Shown here: positions 10,125 to 19,930 of the stretch, piece by piece
Position numbering within the stretch: the first letter of the stretch is position 1
Layout: each line of letters begins with the position of its first letter
Assembly: GCA_027485575.1 (NCBI GenBank)
Contig: JAIXQU010000088.1
Location: 1-64,000 of the forward strand
Origin: Cytophagaceae bacterium
Lineage (GTDB): Bacteria > Bacteroidota > Bacteroidia > Cytophagales > Flexibacteraceae
Direction: 5' to 3'
Length of the DNA stretch: 64,000 nt
Notes under the pieces: model-generated
The model's database searches: none
Told to the model about the DNA's origin: nothing
The model's input: the letters and a program-made list of their open reading frames with translations, nothing else
Position numbers and translations under genes: made by a program

Positions 10125-10850
10125 CGTACAACTTCCCCTTAAAAATTTCATCAAACACCAAAGGGTCCAGTAAAGTGGAATTTTCCGCCAAAGAACGAAC
10201 TTTTCCTTTAGTCACTTTCCGTAAAATTTGGGTCATAATTTTGCCAGAGCGGGTTTAAGGGTGGTCGTTTACGATTTGTAAATTATCTGTTTTGGCAATT
10301 CTTTCAATATATTTTACTAATCTGTCTAAAATCGCATCTTTCATTTTATCTGTGCTTTCGGCTTGGCTGTGCAGGATGATCTATACATAAATACCTTGAC
10401 CTTTAATACTATGTGGATAACCGACTACAGTACTTTCAATCACTTTTTTATTCTAATTGATGGCGTTTTCAATTTGTGCAGTGACAAACCGGTTTCCTCT
10501 TACATTCATTACATCATCTACCTGACCAATAGTCATTTATATCGTTTTCCTTCCTTCTTGCTTCACCACATTTGAAATACAGGTTTTTATAGGTTGAAAA
10601 GTAGTTGATACGACACCGCTCTTGATCGCCAAAAGTTGTGCGGATGATAGAAAGACATGGGAATTTTATACTCAAATGACCTTCTACTCCGTTTCCTTCT
10701 ATTTTTTTCCATCAATATCAACCAAAATGGGCTGAAGACCAAGTTATGGGAAGCCTGTATTGGCAGGTTTTGTTTCTGTTACCCCAGTCAAAGTTGAAAT
10801 CTTAATACCTCCCGTTTCAGTTTGCCACTTGGAATTTTACCAAAGGTCAA
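10125..10850 (-). pseudogene. acs: acetyl-CoA synthetase C-terminal remnant (copy 2), interrupted by several in-frame stops
   Basis: Minus strand translation: [39 protein letters not shown] ... TIGQVDDVMNVRGNRFVTAQIENAIN ... VVGYPHSIKGQGIYV ... TRSGKIMTQILRKVTKGKVRSLAENSTLLDP, with multiple stops between blocks. Confidence 0.85.
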
Positions 10851-11026
10851 CTCCCTTTTACAACATGGTTATTGCCTAAATTTCATTAATATAGAATTTC
10901 TTCTCGAAATATTTGAAATTTATTAGTATCCCAAATTCCTCAATGAAAGAGACTTGTTTTGGTTTTGCAAAAGTTTCTACCATCATTCGATTTTGGGTAT
11001 AAATTATAATAATATAGTTATTTATT

Positions 11027-12085
11027 TTATATTCTCAAGGATTGGTTTTGAGTTCCCAATCTGGCCAAAGCCGCATCATAAACCCTCCTCATCCCTTCTT
11101 CAATACTAATTTTTGCTGTCCAGCCGAATGTGTTTTGGACATAATCCATATTGGCATATCGACTGTGGACACCAACTGGTTTGTCAGTAAGTGCTTTTAT
11201 CTCAGGTGAGTAGCCAGCAAAAGATGTAAATATCTTGATTAGATCGCGGAAACTTGTGAGTTTGCCCTGTCCGATATTAATGGCTGAACCATCGTGAATA
11301 TTTTCCATGGCCATCAGGATACAGTCAATGCAATCATCAATATGTACAAAATCTCTGCCTTGGTAACCGGTTCCCCATACTTCAAATGGATTTTCTCTTC
11401 TGGCTGCCCTGGCTGCAATTGCGGGTGTAGGGTAGGAGAGGTCCTGGTCTTCTCCATAGCCCGAAAAAGGACGGACACATGCCACTGAAATCCCGTAGTT
11501 TTTTGCTGCAATCTGGGCGAGAAACTCACCAGTCAATTTGGACCATCCATAAGTCATATCGGGTTGGCCCATTTTAGAAAAGTTGATGTCTGATTCGGCC
11601 AGTGCAATGGCTGCCTGGTCTGTTTGTAAATCAATTGGATAGGCAGCTGAAGAACTTGGAAACAAAGCTCTTTTAGGTTTAAATCGGGTAATCCAATAAA
11701 AGAATTCGGCATCTATGGCAAGGTCTAAAGCCACCATCATCGGGTCGCCTTCTATTTTGGAACGGCCCCCTACAATGGCTGCAAAATGGAAAACATTATG
11801 AAAAGAATTTCCTTCAACCCCTTTTTCTTTTTTCATCCAGTCGGCATCTGCATACCAACGCTGAAAAAAGCTCCTGCAATCCTGTTGAAAATATAAAATT
11901 CTTTCCCCAATTCGTTGTGTATCCTGGTTACCTTGCAACTCTTTGGGATTCAGCCATGTAGAAGGGTGAGTTCCGGTAGAAAGGTCATCAACCAGAACCA
12001 AAAAGTCAGATGTCGTATTAAGTAATCTTTTAACAAGATTTCGCCCAACAAATCCACAGGCTCCTGTTACAAGGTGTATTTTCAT
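11027..12085 (-). CDS. NAD-dependent epimerase/dehydratase (extended SDR)
   Basis: TGACGFVGRNLVKRLL Rossmann motif; FPSSSAAYP and YGWSKLTGE catalytic YxxxK. Confidence 0.88.
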   Translation of the reverse strand: MKIHLVTGACGFVGRNLVKRLLNTTSDFLVLVDDLSTGTHPSTWLNPKELQGNQDTQRIGERILYFQQDCRSFFQRWYADADWMKKEKGVEGNSFHNVFHFAAIVGGRSKIEGDPMMVALDLAIDAEFFYWITRFKPKRALFPSSSAAYPIDLQTDQAAIALAESDINFSKMGQPDMTYGWSKLTGEFLAQIAAKNYGISVACVRPFSGYGEDQDLSYPTPAIAARAARRENPFEVWGTGYQGRDFVHIDDCIDCILMAMENIHDGSAINIGQGKLTSFRDLIKIFTSFAGYSPEIKALTDKPVGVHSRYANMDYVQNTFGWTAKISIEEGMRRVYDAALARLGTQNQSLRI

Positions 12086-12229
12086 TTATTAGCTTTTCTA
12101 AAGATGGGCAAAAGTAGAATTTTTAGGAATTAGATTGGGAATTCCTTTCGCAATAAAGAAAATATCTATAACCTCGGATTGTGATAATCTCAGATTTATT
12201 CAACTTAGTGATTTATCACGCAATTGCCA

Positions 12230-12375
12230 TCAGGAAATCTATTCCGGGTATAAACCATCTAAAATCAGAAGTATAGCAACCATTTTTTTTGCATCTTCGG
12301 TACGAATTTCAAATAAGATAACTGATTTTTTGAAAGCTTGCACCGCATAGCTTTGTTGTCGGTGTTAGCCTCTCG
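12230..12375 (-). repeat. dispersed intergenic repeat, copy 1 of 3 (inverted)
   Basis: Complement reads GAGAGGCTAACACCGACAACAAAGCTATGCGGTGCAAGCTTTCAAAAAAT ... CTTCTGATTTTAGATGGTTTATACCCGGAATAGATTTCCTGATGG, matching the 31530 and 36465 copies. Confidence 0.6.
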
Positions 12376-12418
12376 AACCGAAAGCCAAATGATAAACCCG
12401 GATTTGTCTGAATCAATC

Positions 12419-15229
12419 TTATGTCACCTCATCCAACAAATAAAAAACCGACTGGTAATTCTTTGTAGATGCCTCAGCGAGTGCCATTTCGCAGGTTTTA
12501 CTGCTTGAATAATATCCATCATATTCCTTTTGGACGACTTCGGCAACTTCGTTTTTGGTGGCAAAAGCCGTAAGTTCTGGATAATAAAACCCACGGTCCC
12601 CAGCCATTCCGCAGCAACCACTTAAGGCTGGCACATCCGCAATTTCGGCACAAGCATTTCCGATGGATTGTAATTTTGGAATAAGACCCATTTTATATGC
12701 CGTACAAACCGGATGAAAAACCACAGATTTCTTTTTCTCAATCACCTCAACTTTAGGCAATAACCAATCAGAGGTAAAATCTATGCTATCCAAAAACCGG
12801 ATTTTATCAAACCGATTTTTATTGGTTTCTGTTAGATAGGGTTTGGCATTTTGAAGCGAATGCGTGCAGGAGGTAATGTCCACTATTACAGGTAATTCAC
12901 CTTCTTTGGTTTGATTCCAAAGCAATTCAATCGTTTGGTTTACCGTAAATGCATAGGAATCTTCAAAGCCCTTGGAAGAAAACAATTGGCCACAGCAAAC
13001 GCCTGTTGCGCTTCCGGAAACAAACAATTTTATCCCAGCTTTGTCACAAAGCCGCTTTAAAACCTCAGTGATATTTTCTTTTGATTCACCATCCGCACCC
13101 ATCATCCGGGTCACGCAGGTTGGAAAATAAACTACATCGGCATTTGTAATTTCATTGGCTTTAATCCAAACAGGTTCCTTCAGGGCTGACATCCACAATG
13201 GGAATCCGGGAACAACCGATTTAACCAAATTCGTAATCGAAATCATACCTTTTCCTCCTGAAAGTGAATTGATTGCATTTCCTGCGTACACACCAGTTTT
13301 TACCAATCCCTCCATCAGACCAAAATTTTTGGCCACCATTAAAGCCAGCTTTTTGGCCTGGTCTGAGTGGTTTTCCCTCCTCAGTCTTTTGATGAGTTCC
13401 CCTGTGTTTATTGAAACCGGACAGTCGGTAGCACACATACCATCTACAGCGCAAGTGTCCATTCCAGCAAATTGATATTCAGCCAAAACTGTATTGTAAT
13501 CCTCGGTTTGGCCATTTGCTTTAAGTCTTTGCAAAGAGCGCCGGACCTGAATTCTTTGCCTTGGCGTCATGGTATAATCCCGACTTGGACAACGGTTTTC
13601 ACAATACCCACATTCCACGCATTTGTCCACTTCCTCTTCCACAACAGGCATGGTTTTGAGATTTTTTAAATGGCATCGGTCATCTGCATTCAGAATTACG
13701 CCTGGATTTAAAATATTCAATGGGTCAACCAGCTTTTTGAGGGTTTGCATAATGGCATACGCCTCAGGGCCCCATTCATCTTTTACAAAAGGGGCAATCT
13801 GCCTTCCTGTTCCATGCTCCGCTTTTAAAGAGCCATCATATTTTTGAATAATGAGGGCTGCCAATTCATCATTAAAAGCCTCAAAAACATCGATTTCTGA
13901 TTTCTGGTTGACAGGTTGGGTAATTAAAAAATGCAGATTCCCTTCCTTGGCATGCCCAAAAATAATGGCATCGTGGTAGCCATATTTTTTAAACAAATCC
14001 TGCAAATCCTTAACAGCCTCTCCCATTCTGGCCAATGGAACGGCAACATCCTCAAGCATTGCAGTGGTTCCTCTGGCCCGAACGGCAGCCACGGATGGAT
14101 ACATGCCCTTGCGTAGCTTCCACAGACATGCCTGTTGTTGAGCATCTTCTGTAAATTCAGGAATGTGCAAAACCGGTAAGGTCCTTATTTTTGACTGGGC
14201 AGCCTCAAACAATTGAATCAATGCTTCCCTGCTTTCCGCCTGAAATTCACAAAGAATTGCCGTTGCATTTTCAGGCAATGATTTTACGATTTCCGGGCAA
14301 TAATCCAGGTGCCCGATAGACCGAAGTGCGGGCCTATCCATAAGTTCAAGCGCCTCAGCACCAGTTGAATTTAAGATTGGAATATTTTCTGAGGCAACAA
14401 CAGGATTCTCAAAATAGAGCATTCCAGTTATTTTATTTGGCTTATCAGGAATGGTATTCAAAACGGCGCTTGCAATAAAAGCCAGCGTTCCTTCAGCCCC
14501 AATCAACAAGTGTGCTAAAATATCCAGTGGCTGGTCATAGTCCAGAAAAGCGTTAAGGCTGTAGCCAACCGTGTTTTTTATCGTGTACTTGGATTTTATC
14601 TTTTCAACCAAATCGGAATTGGCCAAGAGACCATTTCGCAAAGCCAGAAGGCCTTCTCTTATTTTGGATTCCTCCTGATTAAATCTGTCGTAATCGGTTG
14701 GTTTACTGGTATCAAACTCATTTCCATTGGGTAATACAAAATGAATGGAAGCAATCGTATGGTATGAATTATGAACCACGCCGCAACACATGCCACTACT
14801 GTTGTTAGACAAAATACCACCCATCATTGCGGCCGTTATTGAGGCTGGGTCCGGGCCCATTTTTTTGCCGAATTTTTTTAATGCCAGATTCACATGTGCC
14901 CCGATGACAGCGGGTTGCACCTGAACCGTTTCCCCATGTAATCCAGCTTGAACTTTCTTCCAGTTTCGGCTGAGGTCTACCAAAATGCCATCTGAAATGG
15001 ATTGCCCACTCAAACTTGTGCCTCCAGCCCGGAAGGTTAAGGGAATTTTTTGCTTGCTCGCAAACTGAAAAAGCTTTTTGATTTCATCCACAGAATCAGG
15101 CTGAACCACCACTTCCGGAAGCAAAAAATAAAAACCCGCATCTCCCGCAAAGGCATGTCGGTTAATGAGTTTTGCCTTTATTTTTTGGGAAGGTAAAATA
15201 TGAAGAAGCTGCTCTGCAATGCCTGACAT
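12419..15229 (-). CDS. FAD-binding / (Fe-S) oxidoreductase, GlcD-GlcF / D-lactate dehydrogenase-type fusion
   Basis: FAD-PCMH domain (TFRAGGTSLSGQSISDGILVDLSR, GAEGTLAFI), 4Fe-4S motifs CVECGYCENRCPS and CAVDGMCATDCPV, C-terminal CCGQ / GCCGMAGDRG motifs. Confidence 0.92.
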   Translation of the reverse strand: MSGIAEQLLHILPSQKIKAKLINRHAFAGDAGFYFLLPEVVVQPDSVDEIKKLFQFASKQKIPLTFRAGGTSLSGQSISDGILVDLSRNWKKVQAGLHGETVQVQPAVIGAHVNLALKKFGKKMGPDPASITAAMMGGILSNNSSGMCCGVVHNSYHTIASIHFVLPNGNEFDTSKPTDYDRFNQEESKIREGLLALRNGLLANSDLVEKIKSKYTIKNTVGYSLNAFLDYDQPLDILAHLLIGAEGTLAFIASAVLNTIPDKPNKITGMLYFENPVVASENIPILNSTGAEALELMDRPALRSIGHLDYCPEIVKSLPENATAILCEFQAESREALIQLFEAAQSKIRTLPVLHIPEFTEDAQQQACLWKLRKGMYPSVAAVRARGTTAMLEDVAVPLARMGEAVKDLQDLFKKYGYHDAIIFGHAKEGNLHFLITQPVNQKSEIDVFEAFNDELAALIIQKYDGSLKAEHGTGRQIAPFVKDEWGPEAYAIMQTLKKLVDPLNILNPGVILNADDRCHLKNLKTMPVVEEEVDKCVECGYCENRCPSRDYTMTPRQRIQVRRSLQRLKANGQTEDYNTVLAEYQFAGMDTCAVDGMCATDCPVSINTGELIKRLRRENHSDQAKKLALMVAKNFGLMEGLVKTGVYAGNAINSLSGGKGMISITNLVKSVVPGFPLWMSALKEPVWIKANEITNADVVYFPTCVTRMMGADGESKENITEVLKRLCDKAGIKLFVSGSATGVCCGQLFSSKGFEDSYAFTVNQTIELLWNQTKEGELPVIVDITSCTHSLQNAKPYLTETNKNRFDKIRFLDSIDFTSDWLLPKVEVIEKKKSVVFHPVCTAYKMGLIPKLQSIGNACAEIADVPALSGCCGMAGDRGFYYPELTAFATKNEVAEVVQKEYDGYYSSSKTCEMALAEASTKNYQSVFYLLDEVT

Positions 15230-15355
15230 TCTTTGGTTTTAAATAACATCCTTAGTCTAGATATTTTGTCATTAAATGCCAGTTTAGAAAATTCAAAGGG
15301 TTTGCATTTATGTATATCCTCACTCTGTTAAAAAAAACAATCAATACTTTATTTG

Positions 15356-15937
15356 CTATTTTATTACAAAATACTGAAAGAATCCAAAAACCAAAACGGA
15401 GAAAACTAACCCAATTAAAAAGATATTATATGAACATTTAAGTAGCAGGTATTTTCTTGTTAGCACCTTTCCTTGTCCGTAAAAATCTGCCAAAATACTG
15501 CGATAAAGGTAGTCATCATCTTTTAAAATGGTCAACATGGAATCTTCAAAATCCTGACGCGAAAGACTTGTAAAATTTCCAAAAAAGAAGAGGGTAGATT
15601 TTTTATTATCCAAATCCTCTTGTGTTACAATTCCTTTGATAAAATTAGGACGAGTAGCTAAGACCGCAAAAACGGTCGTTAAGAGTGAAGTCAAAACGAA
15701 CATTATTATTGGAACAAACAAATTTTGCCAATATTCAGTATTTCTCGCAGATGAACCTATCACCAATGAAAGTACTACCGTGTTAATGGAGATCATGATA
15801 TTAGCCTTGTTGTCTGCTAACATATTTTGTTGGTTGAGGTTATTTGACAAAATACGAAAAAAAGAACTAATACCAGTGTCATGGAATTCTTGCAATGGAA
15901 TTTTAGAAAAATCTTCGTAATTTGTATGTCTTGGCAT
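15356..15937 (-). CDS. Pycsar effector-like transmembrane protein (PycTM / DUF5706-type), orphan
   Basis: NNLNQQNMLADNKANIMISINTVVLSLVIG matches the characteristic N-terminal ADxKAxIMISINxxxLS segment; further hydrophobic helices; 193 aa. Confidence 0.6.
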   Translation of the reverse strand: MPRHTNYEDFSKIPLQEFHDTGISSFFRILSNNLNQQNMLADNKANIMISINTVVLSLVIGSSARNTEYWQNLFVPIIMFVLTSLLTTVFAVLATRPNFIKGIVTQEDLDNKKSTLFFFGNFTSLSRQDFEDSMLTILKDDDYLYRSILADFYGQGKVLTRKYLLLKCSYNIFLIGLVFSVLVFGFFQYFVIK

Positions 15938-16347
15938 TTTGTTATTTTTTTAACAGCCGCAATAATAAACACAAAAAGAGTTTAAGTAAAATAAATACCT
16001 AGAGTTAACATTTTAATAATTAGATATTTTTGAAACAGTTGGAAGGTCACGGCCTGGCTATAACCTCTGCTGCCTCAGGTATAAAAAAGACCCGGTTTGG
16101 CGAAGAGTTTCTCTTCGTCAGTGTGTTTTCGAAACTTGGTTTCAATTTTGTTTTTTTCCTCTGTCGTTGTTCGGTAAAGATTTAAGCTTTCAATCAGTAC
16201 ATATATTGATGGTCGGGTATATAGCACAAAGGTGGATTTGATTCGTGAAGATTGCGTAGCCGTCAACCTAAGATTGTGCTAATTCCAGCATGAAAAAATA
16301 TTTCGTCCCGCTGGGACTTGAAAACTTTGGTGGTAAGGTTGGCAATC

Positions 16348-19300
16348 TTATTTTACAACGATTCTTTGGTTCCAGATAGATTTCAATCCCGAAACCTGAA
16401 TGGAATAAACTCCAGGTTCCCATTGGCTTGATATTTCCAGGGAAGACTTCTGTTGCGACTGGAATTCTTTAACCTTCTGGCCTTTCATATTAAAAATTGA
16501 AATTTTGGCAGGTTCCGGAATTTGGATTTCCATGCAGGCACCTCTGAAGACTGGATTTGGAAAGAAGGCTGGCTTTTCTCTGGAAAATGCATTTGAAACC
16601 TGAGTCGGAGTACCGAGTCTTAGATTATCCAGATAGAGCGCATTGCCGAAACGCCCAATATTCCGAAAGGCAATCAATACCTTGTCCGCACCTGAAAATC
16701 CTGATAGGTTGATTGAGTCTGTCCTCCATTGAGTGCTATTGGGAACAAAGAAAGACTGGAAATCAGGCGAAGTAGCAAGGTTTGTACCGCCTTTTCTATA
16801 AAGTTGTTGAAATGTTAAGCCACAATCTGTTGAGGCCAGAATAACCAATGTATCCGAATTGGCACTGCCCCACCTGGCATAAGCGACATCGAAAAATAAT
16901 TTTAAACTGCCTGTTACGAGCCCAGGGTTAAGTGGAACTACGAATTCGTCAAAACTCCCCTTCGAATCATAATTGTAATTGTCGAAAATGGTTGATTTGG
17001 CAGAACCTCCAAAGCCGCCGCAATCGTTTGAAACCATCCATTGAGCTCCATTGTCTGCGTTGTTTATTATCCACCCCGCAGGTAAAAAATTGTTTTCAAA
17101 GCCTTCCAGGATAAATCCTGGTATATTATAAGAAATCTGCCGGATATAAATGCTATCCACATCTTCAACTCCATTGCCATCTTTAATCTTGAGAATCGCA
17201 AGGTGGGTACCATCCTGCGGGAAAAAAACAGAAGGGTTCCTTTTTTGAGAACTGGAGGGTTGGCCTGTTGGAAATGTCCATTGCCAGGTTGCCCCATTGT
17301 GGTTGAGAAATGAATAATCTTCGAAATAAAAAGAATCGGCTTTACAGATATTGATTTGTTCCAGTTTGTCAACTGTAATTCTTGCCACTGGCAACTGACC
17401 TTGTTCAGTAAATGGGCTTTGCCATATTCCTTTGCCATAGGTAGCCAACCTTATTTTTCCATCTCTGTAGAAAGGTCTTAGAATATTTCCGTTTGTAAAA
17501 ACCGGCAATCCCGAATTTTCTATTTGCCAGGCATTTGCAAGCGTTCTATAGTAAACCGATTTGTTGGTCGCAGCATAGATTCCACCATTTGTTCCGGCAA
17601 TGTGAACCAGACTTTGGATGCTTTCATTGTTCAGGGCTGGAGAACTCAGGTTGGTCCAGTTCTGTCCTCCATTTGAACTTGTGAAGATTTTATTTGTATT
17701 GCTTCCATCCGGATAGGCAAGCCAGATTCGGTTTTCATTTTTTGGGTCTGAAGTGATTAACATCCGCCGGCTGTTGCCAGCTGGCAAGGTCAAACTGTTC
17801 CAGTTAACACCTTCATTGGTTGTCTTCCAAAGTTTTCCGGGTCCGCCTGAGGAAGATTGTTGTGTCAGGTATATCACTTTTGGGTTTTGGGCGCAAATCT
17901 CAATGTATTTAACCTGATTGGCGATATTGGTCCCAAATGCAAACAACTGGAGGAAAGAGCCCCCGCCATCCGTAGTTTTCCAGACCGCATTGTCTTTGCC
18001 CACATAGGCAATTTGATAACAATGTGGATGAAATTCCATTTCACTCGACTCGGCAGCGAAATAGCTTTCGTTTGGAGAAACACCAAAAGCACCATTTCCA
18101 ATCGGATCATCAAGGTTTAGGGGGATGGTTTTCCCCTTGATATCAGAAAAATAAGTTCTTCTGTTTTTTCCGGGATTTACATATCCGGTGGATGCTTCAC
18201 CTCCTCCAAGTTCAAGAAACTTACCGGCGCCATAGTTTTCATGATAGGCAAGATTTCCATTGTGATAAAGCCCCCCAACAAGCACATCTTCGTTCCATCC
18301 GCTTCCAAAACCCCAATATTCCGAAGCATGAAGTCCCTTCATCCGAAACTCAGGTTGGGTTTGAAAAAAATCTGTAGAAAAGTAAATGCCTCCGTCAGTG
18401 GAAATCCAGCCATTTGTTCCCTGTGTCCGAAAGTCCTGATTGTCTACATGCATGGACAATGGCCCGCCGGCATAGCCGCTGACCGCTTCAAAACTTGTGC
18501 CTCCATCGTCTGATTTCCAAAGATTTAGGCCTCCAATTAAAATATGGTCCGGATTGAAAGGGGAAACCATAAGGGCACAATTGTAAAATCCCTGGTGGTA
18601 GTTCCATGTAGAAGTGCCAACAGCCAGGTTGGGGTGACTTGCAGAATAAGGCCCACCCGGAGGTCCGTTGGGTAATGTCCAGCTCAATCCCCCGTCATCG
18701 CTTCTGTACAGACCAATAAACCCGGAGTCATTTGCCTTGGCCTCTCCAATAAGGTACGCATAAATCCGGTTGGTGTCTGTTTCTGAAATGGCAAGCCTTG
18801 CTCCTCCATCATTTCTGTTTGGATCGGTTGAATTGTACCAGCCAACAGAAGAAATGTTCCAGGTCAGACCCGCATCCGGTGAAATATAAAACTCAGCTTT
18901 TTTGAGGGAAGGATTGTTTCTGATCAAAAATAATTTCCGAGGATTTACTGGATGGGGTTTTATGTCATAAGTTTTGTTTCCAAATTGGTTTTGCCATGTT
19001 TTTCCGCTATCAGCAGAACGAAACAAGCCCTTGTCGGTAGCAGCAAAAATCAAATTTGCAAAACCTGGATGATGGAAAATTTCGTTGACACCGAGGTCGT
19101 TTTCTACCAAAGGTTGGGTCCAGTTTATCCCTCCATTTGTGCTTAGGAAAAGTCCTCCATTTCCACCGGCAATTACAAATTCAGGATTATTGGCATGGAC
19201 TGAAATGGCTGTAACTCCACTCCCGAAATTCAGTTTTGAAGAAATCAGTTTCCATGATTTTGCGGTATCTGTGCTTTTGTAAACCTCTCCGGGTTCAGTT

Positions 19301-19788
19301 CCGCTATACATAACATTCGGCTGAGAAGTACAGATGGCAAGGCTGTAAATATTGGCCTGGCCAGAAGCAGATGTCCCGGCTTCACCATGGTTTTCTAAAG
19401 GGCCTACGATTGACCAATCCGAACTTTTATCAAATCTCTGTTTTTTCAGGTATTCATCTTGAATCTCTGTTTCCTTTTCAAGGTTCCGGGGAATTACATT
19501 TCCGGCCAGGTCCAATCGATTTTGAATTCTTTTTCTCCACCTTTTATAATATTGGCTGTGGTAGGATTTTTGAAATGGATTGATTCTAAAATAGGCATTG
19601 TATAAAGAGTCAACTTTGTATGCGGAAACCGTTTCAGAATACATGGCCTTGACCCAATCGGGTGAAATGCTGATTTCGAAAGTGGATGGCTTCTGCAGAT
19701 TTTGACTTTTTACCTCTATGGATAACAAGAGGGAGGTCACTATGAATATTACAAATGGAATCCTTCGGAGAGACAATGGTCTTATCAT
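16348..19788 (-). CDS. secreted BNR/sortilin-type beta-propeller protein with PKD-like domain and type A T9SS C-terminal sorting domain
   Basis: Signal peptide; repeated S(T)DGGxxW BNR-like motifs (STNGGINW, SADSGKTW, SPDAGLTW, SDDGGLSW, TTDGGGSF); C-terminal FPNPVFRGACMEIQIP...ISIFNMKGQKV...GVYSIQVSG. Confidence 0.88.
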   Translation of the reverse strand: MIRPLSLRRIPFVIFIVTSLLLSIEVKSQNLQKPSTFEISISPDWVKAMYSETVSAYKVDSLYNAYFRINPFQKSYHSQYYKRWRKRIQNRLDLAGNVIPRNLEKETEIQDEYLKKQRFDKSSDWSIVGPLENHGEAGTSASGQANIYSLAICTSQPNVMYSGTEPGEVYKSTDTAKSWKLISSKLNFGSGVTAISVHANNPEFVIAGGNGGLFLSTNGGINWTQPLVENDLGVNEIFHHPGFANLIFAATDKGLFRSADSGKTWQNQFGNKTYDIKPHPVNPRKLFLIRNNPSLKKAEFYISPDAGLTWNISSVGWYNSTDPNRNDGGARLAISETDTNRIYAYLIGEAKANDSGFIGLYRSDDGGLSWTLPNGPPGGPYSASHPNLAVGTSTWNYHQGFYNCALMVSPFNPDHILIGGLNLWKSDDGGTSFEAVSGYAGGPLSMHVDNQDFRTQGTNGWISTDGGIYFSTDFFQTQPEFRMKGLHASEYWGFGSGWNEDVLVGGLYHNGNLAYHENYGAGKFLELGGGEASTGYVNPGKNRRTYFSDIKGKTIPLNLDDPIGNGAFGVSPNESYFAAESSEMEFHPHCYQIAYVGKDNAVWKTTDGGGSFLQLFAFGTNIANQVKYIEICAQNPKVIYLTQQSSSGGPGKLWKTTNEGVNWNSLTLPAGNSRRMLITSDPKNENRIWLAYPDGSNTNKIFTSSNGGQNWTNLSSPALNNESIQSLVHIAGTNGGIYAATNKSVYYRTLANAWQIENSGLPVFTNGNILRPFYRDGKIRLATYGKGIWQSPFTEQGQLPVARITVDKLEQINICKADSFYFEDYSFLNHNGATWQWTFPTGQPSSSQKRNPSVFFPQDGTHLAILKIKDGNGVEDVDSIYIRQISYNIPGFILEGFENNFLPAGWIINNADNGAQWMVSNDCGGFGGSAKSTIFDNYNYDSKGSFDEFVVPLNPGLVTGSLKLFFDVAYARWGSANSDTLVILASTDCGLTFQQLYRKGGTNLATSPDFQSFFVPNSTQWRTDSINLSGFSGADKVLIAFRNIGRFGNALYLDNLRLGTPTQVSNAFSREKPAFFPNPVFRGACMEIQIPEPAKISIFNMKGQKVKEFQSQQKSSLEISSQWEPGVYSIQVSGLKSIWNQRIVVK

Positions 19789-19930
19789 AAAACGAAGGTG
19801 ATTATTTTTTTGAAAAGCCCGCTAATCCAATTTTTCTTTAAAATTAAATTTCCAAAAAATGCAAATCCATCATTGGGTTTATTCCTTAAAAACCTTGTCT
19901 AACATGGCCTGGAAAATGAACAAAACACTT

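Noticed and set aside
10363-10575. 70-aa + strand ORF
   Set aside because: Lies antisense within the acs remnant copy 2; the meaningful reading is the complement, interrupted by stops.
13155-13475. 106-aa + strand ORF
   Set aside because: Shadow ORF opposite the well-supported FAD/Fe-S oxidoreductase CDS.
16075-16266. 63-aa minus strand ORF
   Set aside because: Possible gene remnant, but I could not assign it to a family or find supporting context.
16295-16325. TTTCGTCCCGCTGGGACTTG small palindrome as a mobile element end
   Set aside because: Single copy seen in the window with only a 5-bp stem; insufficient to call an element.
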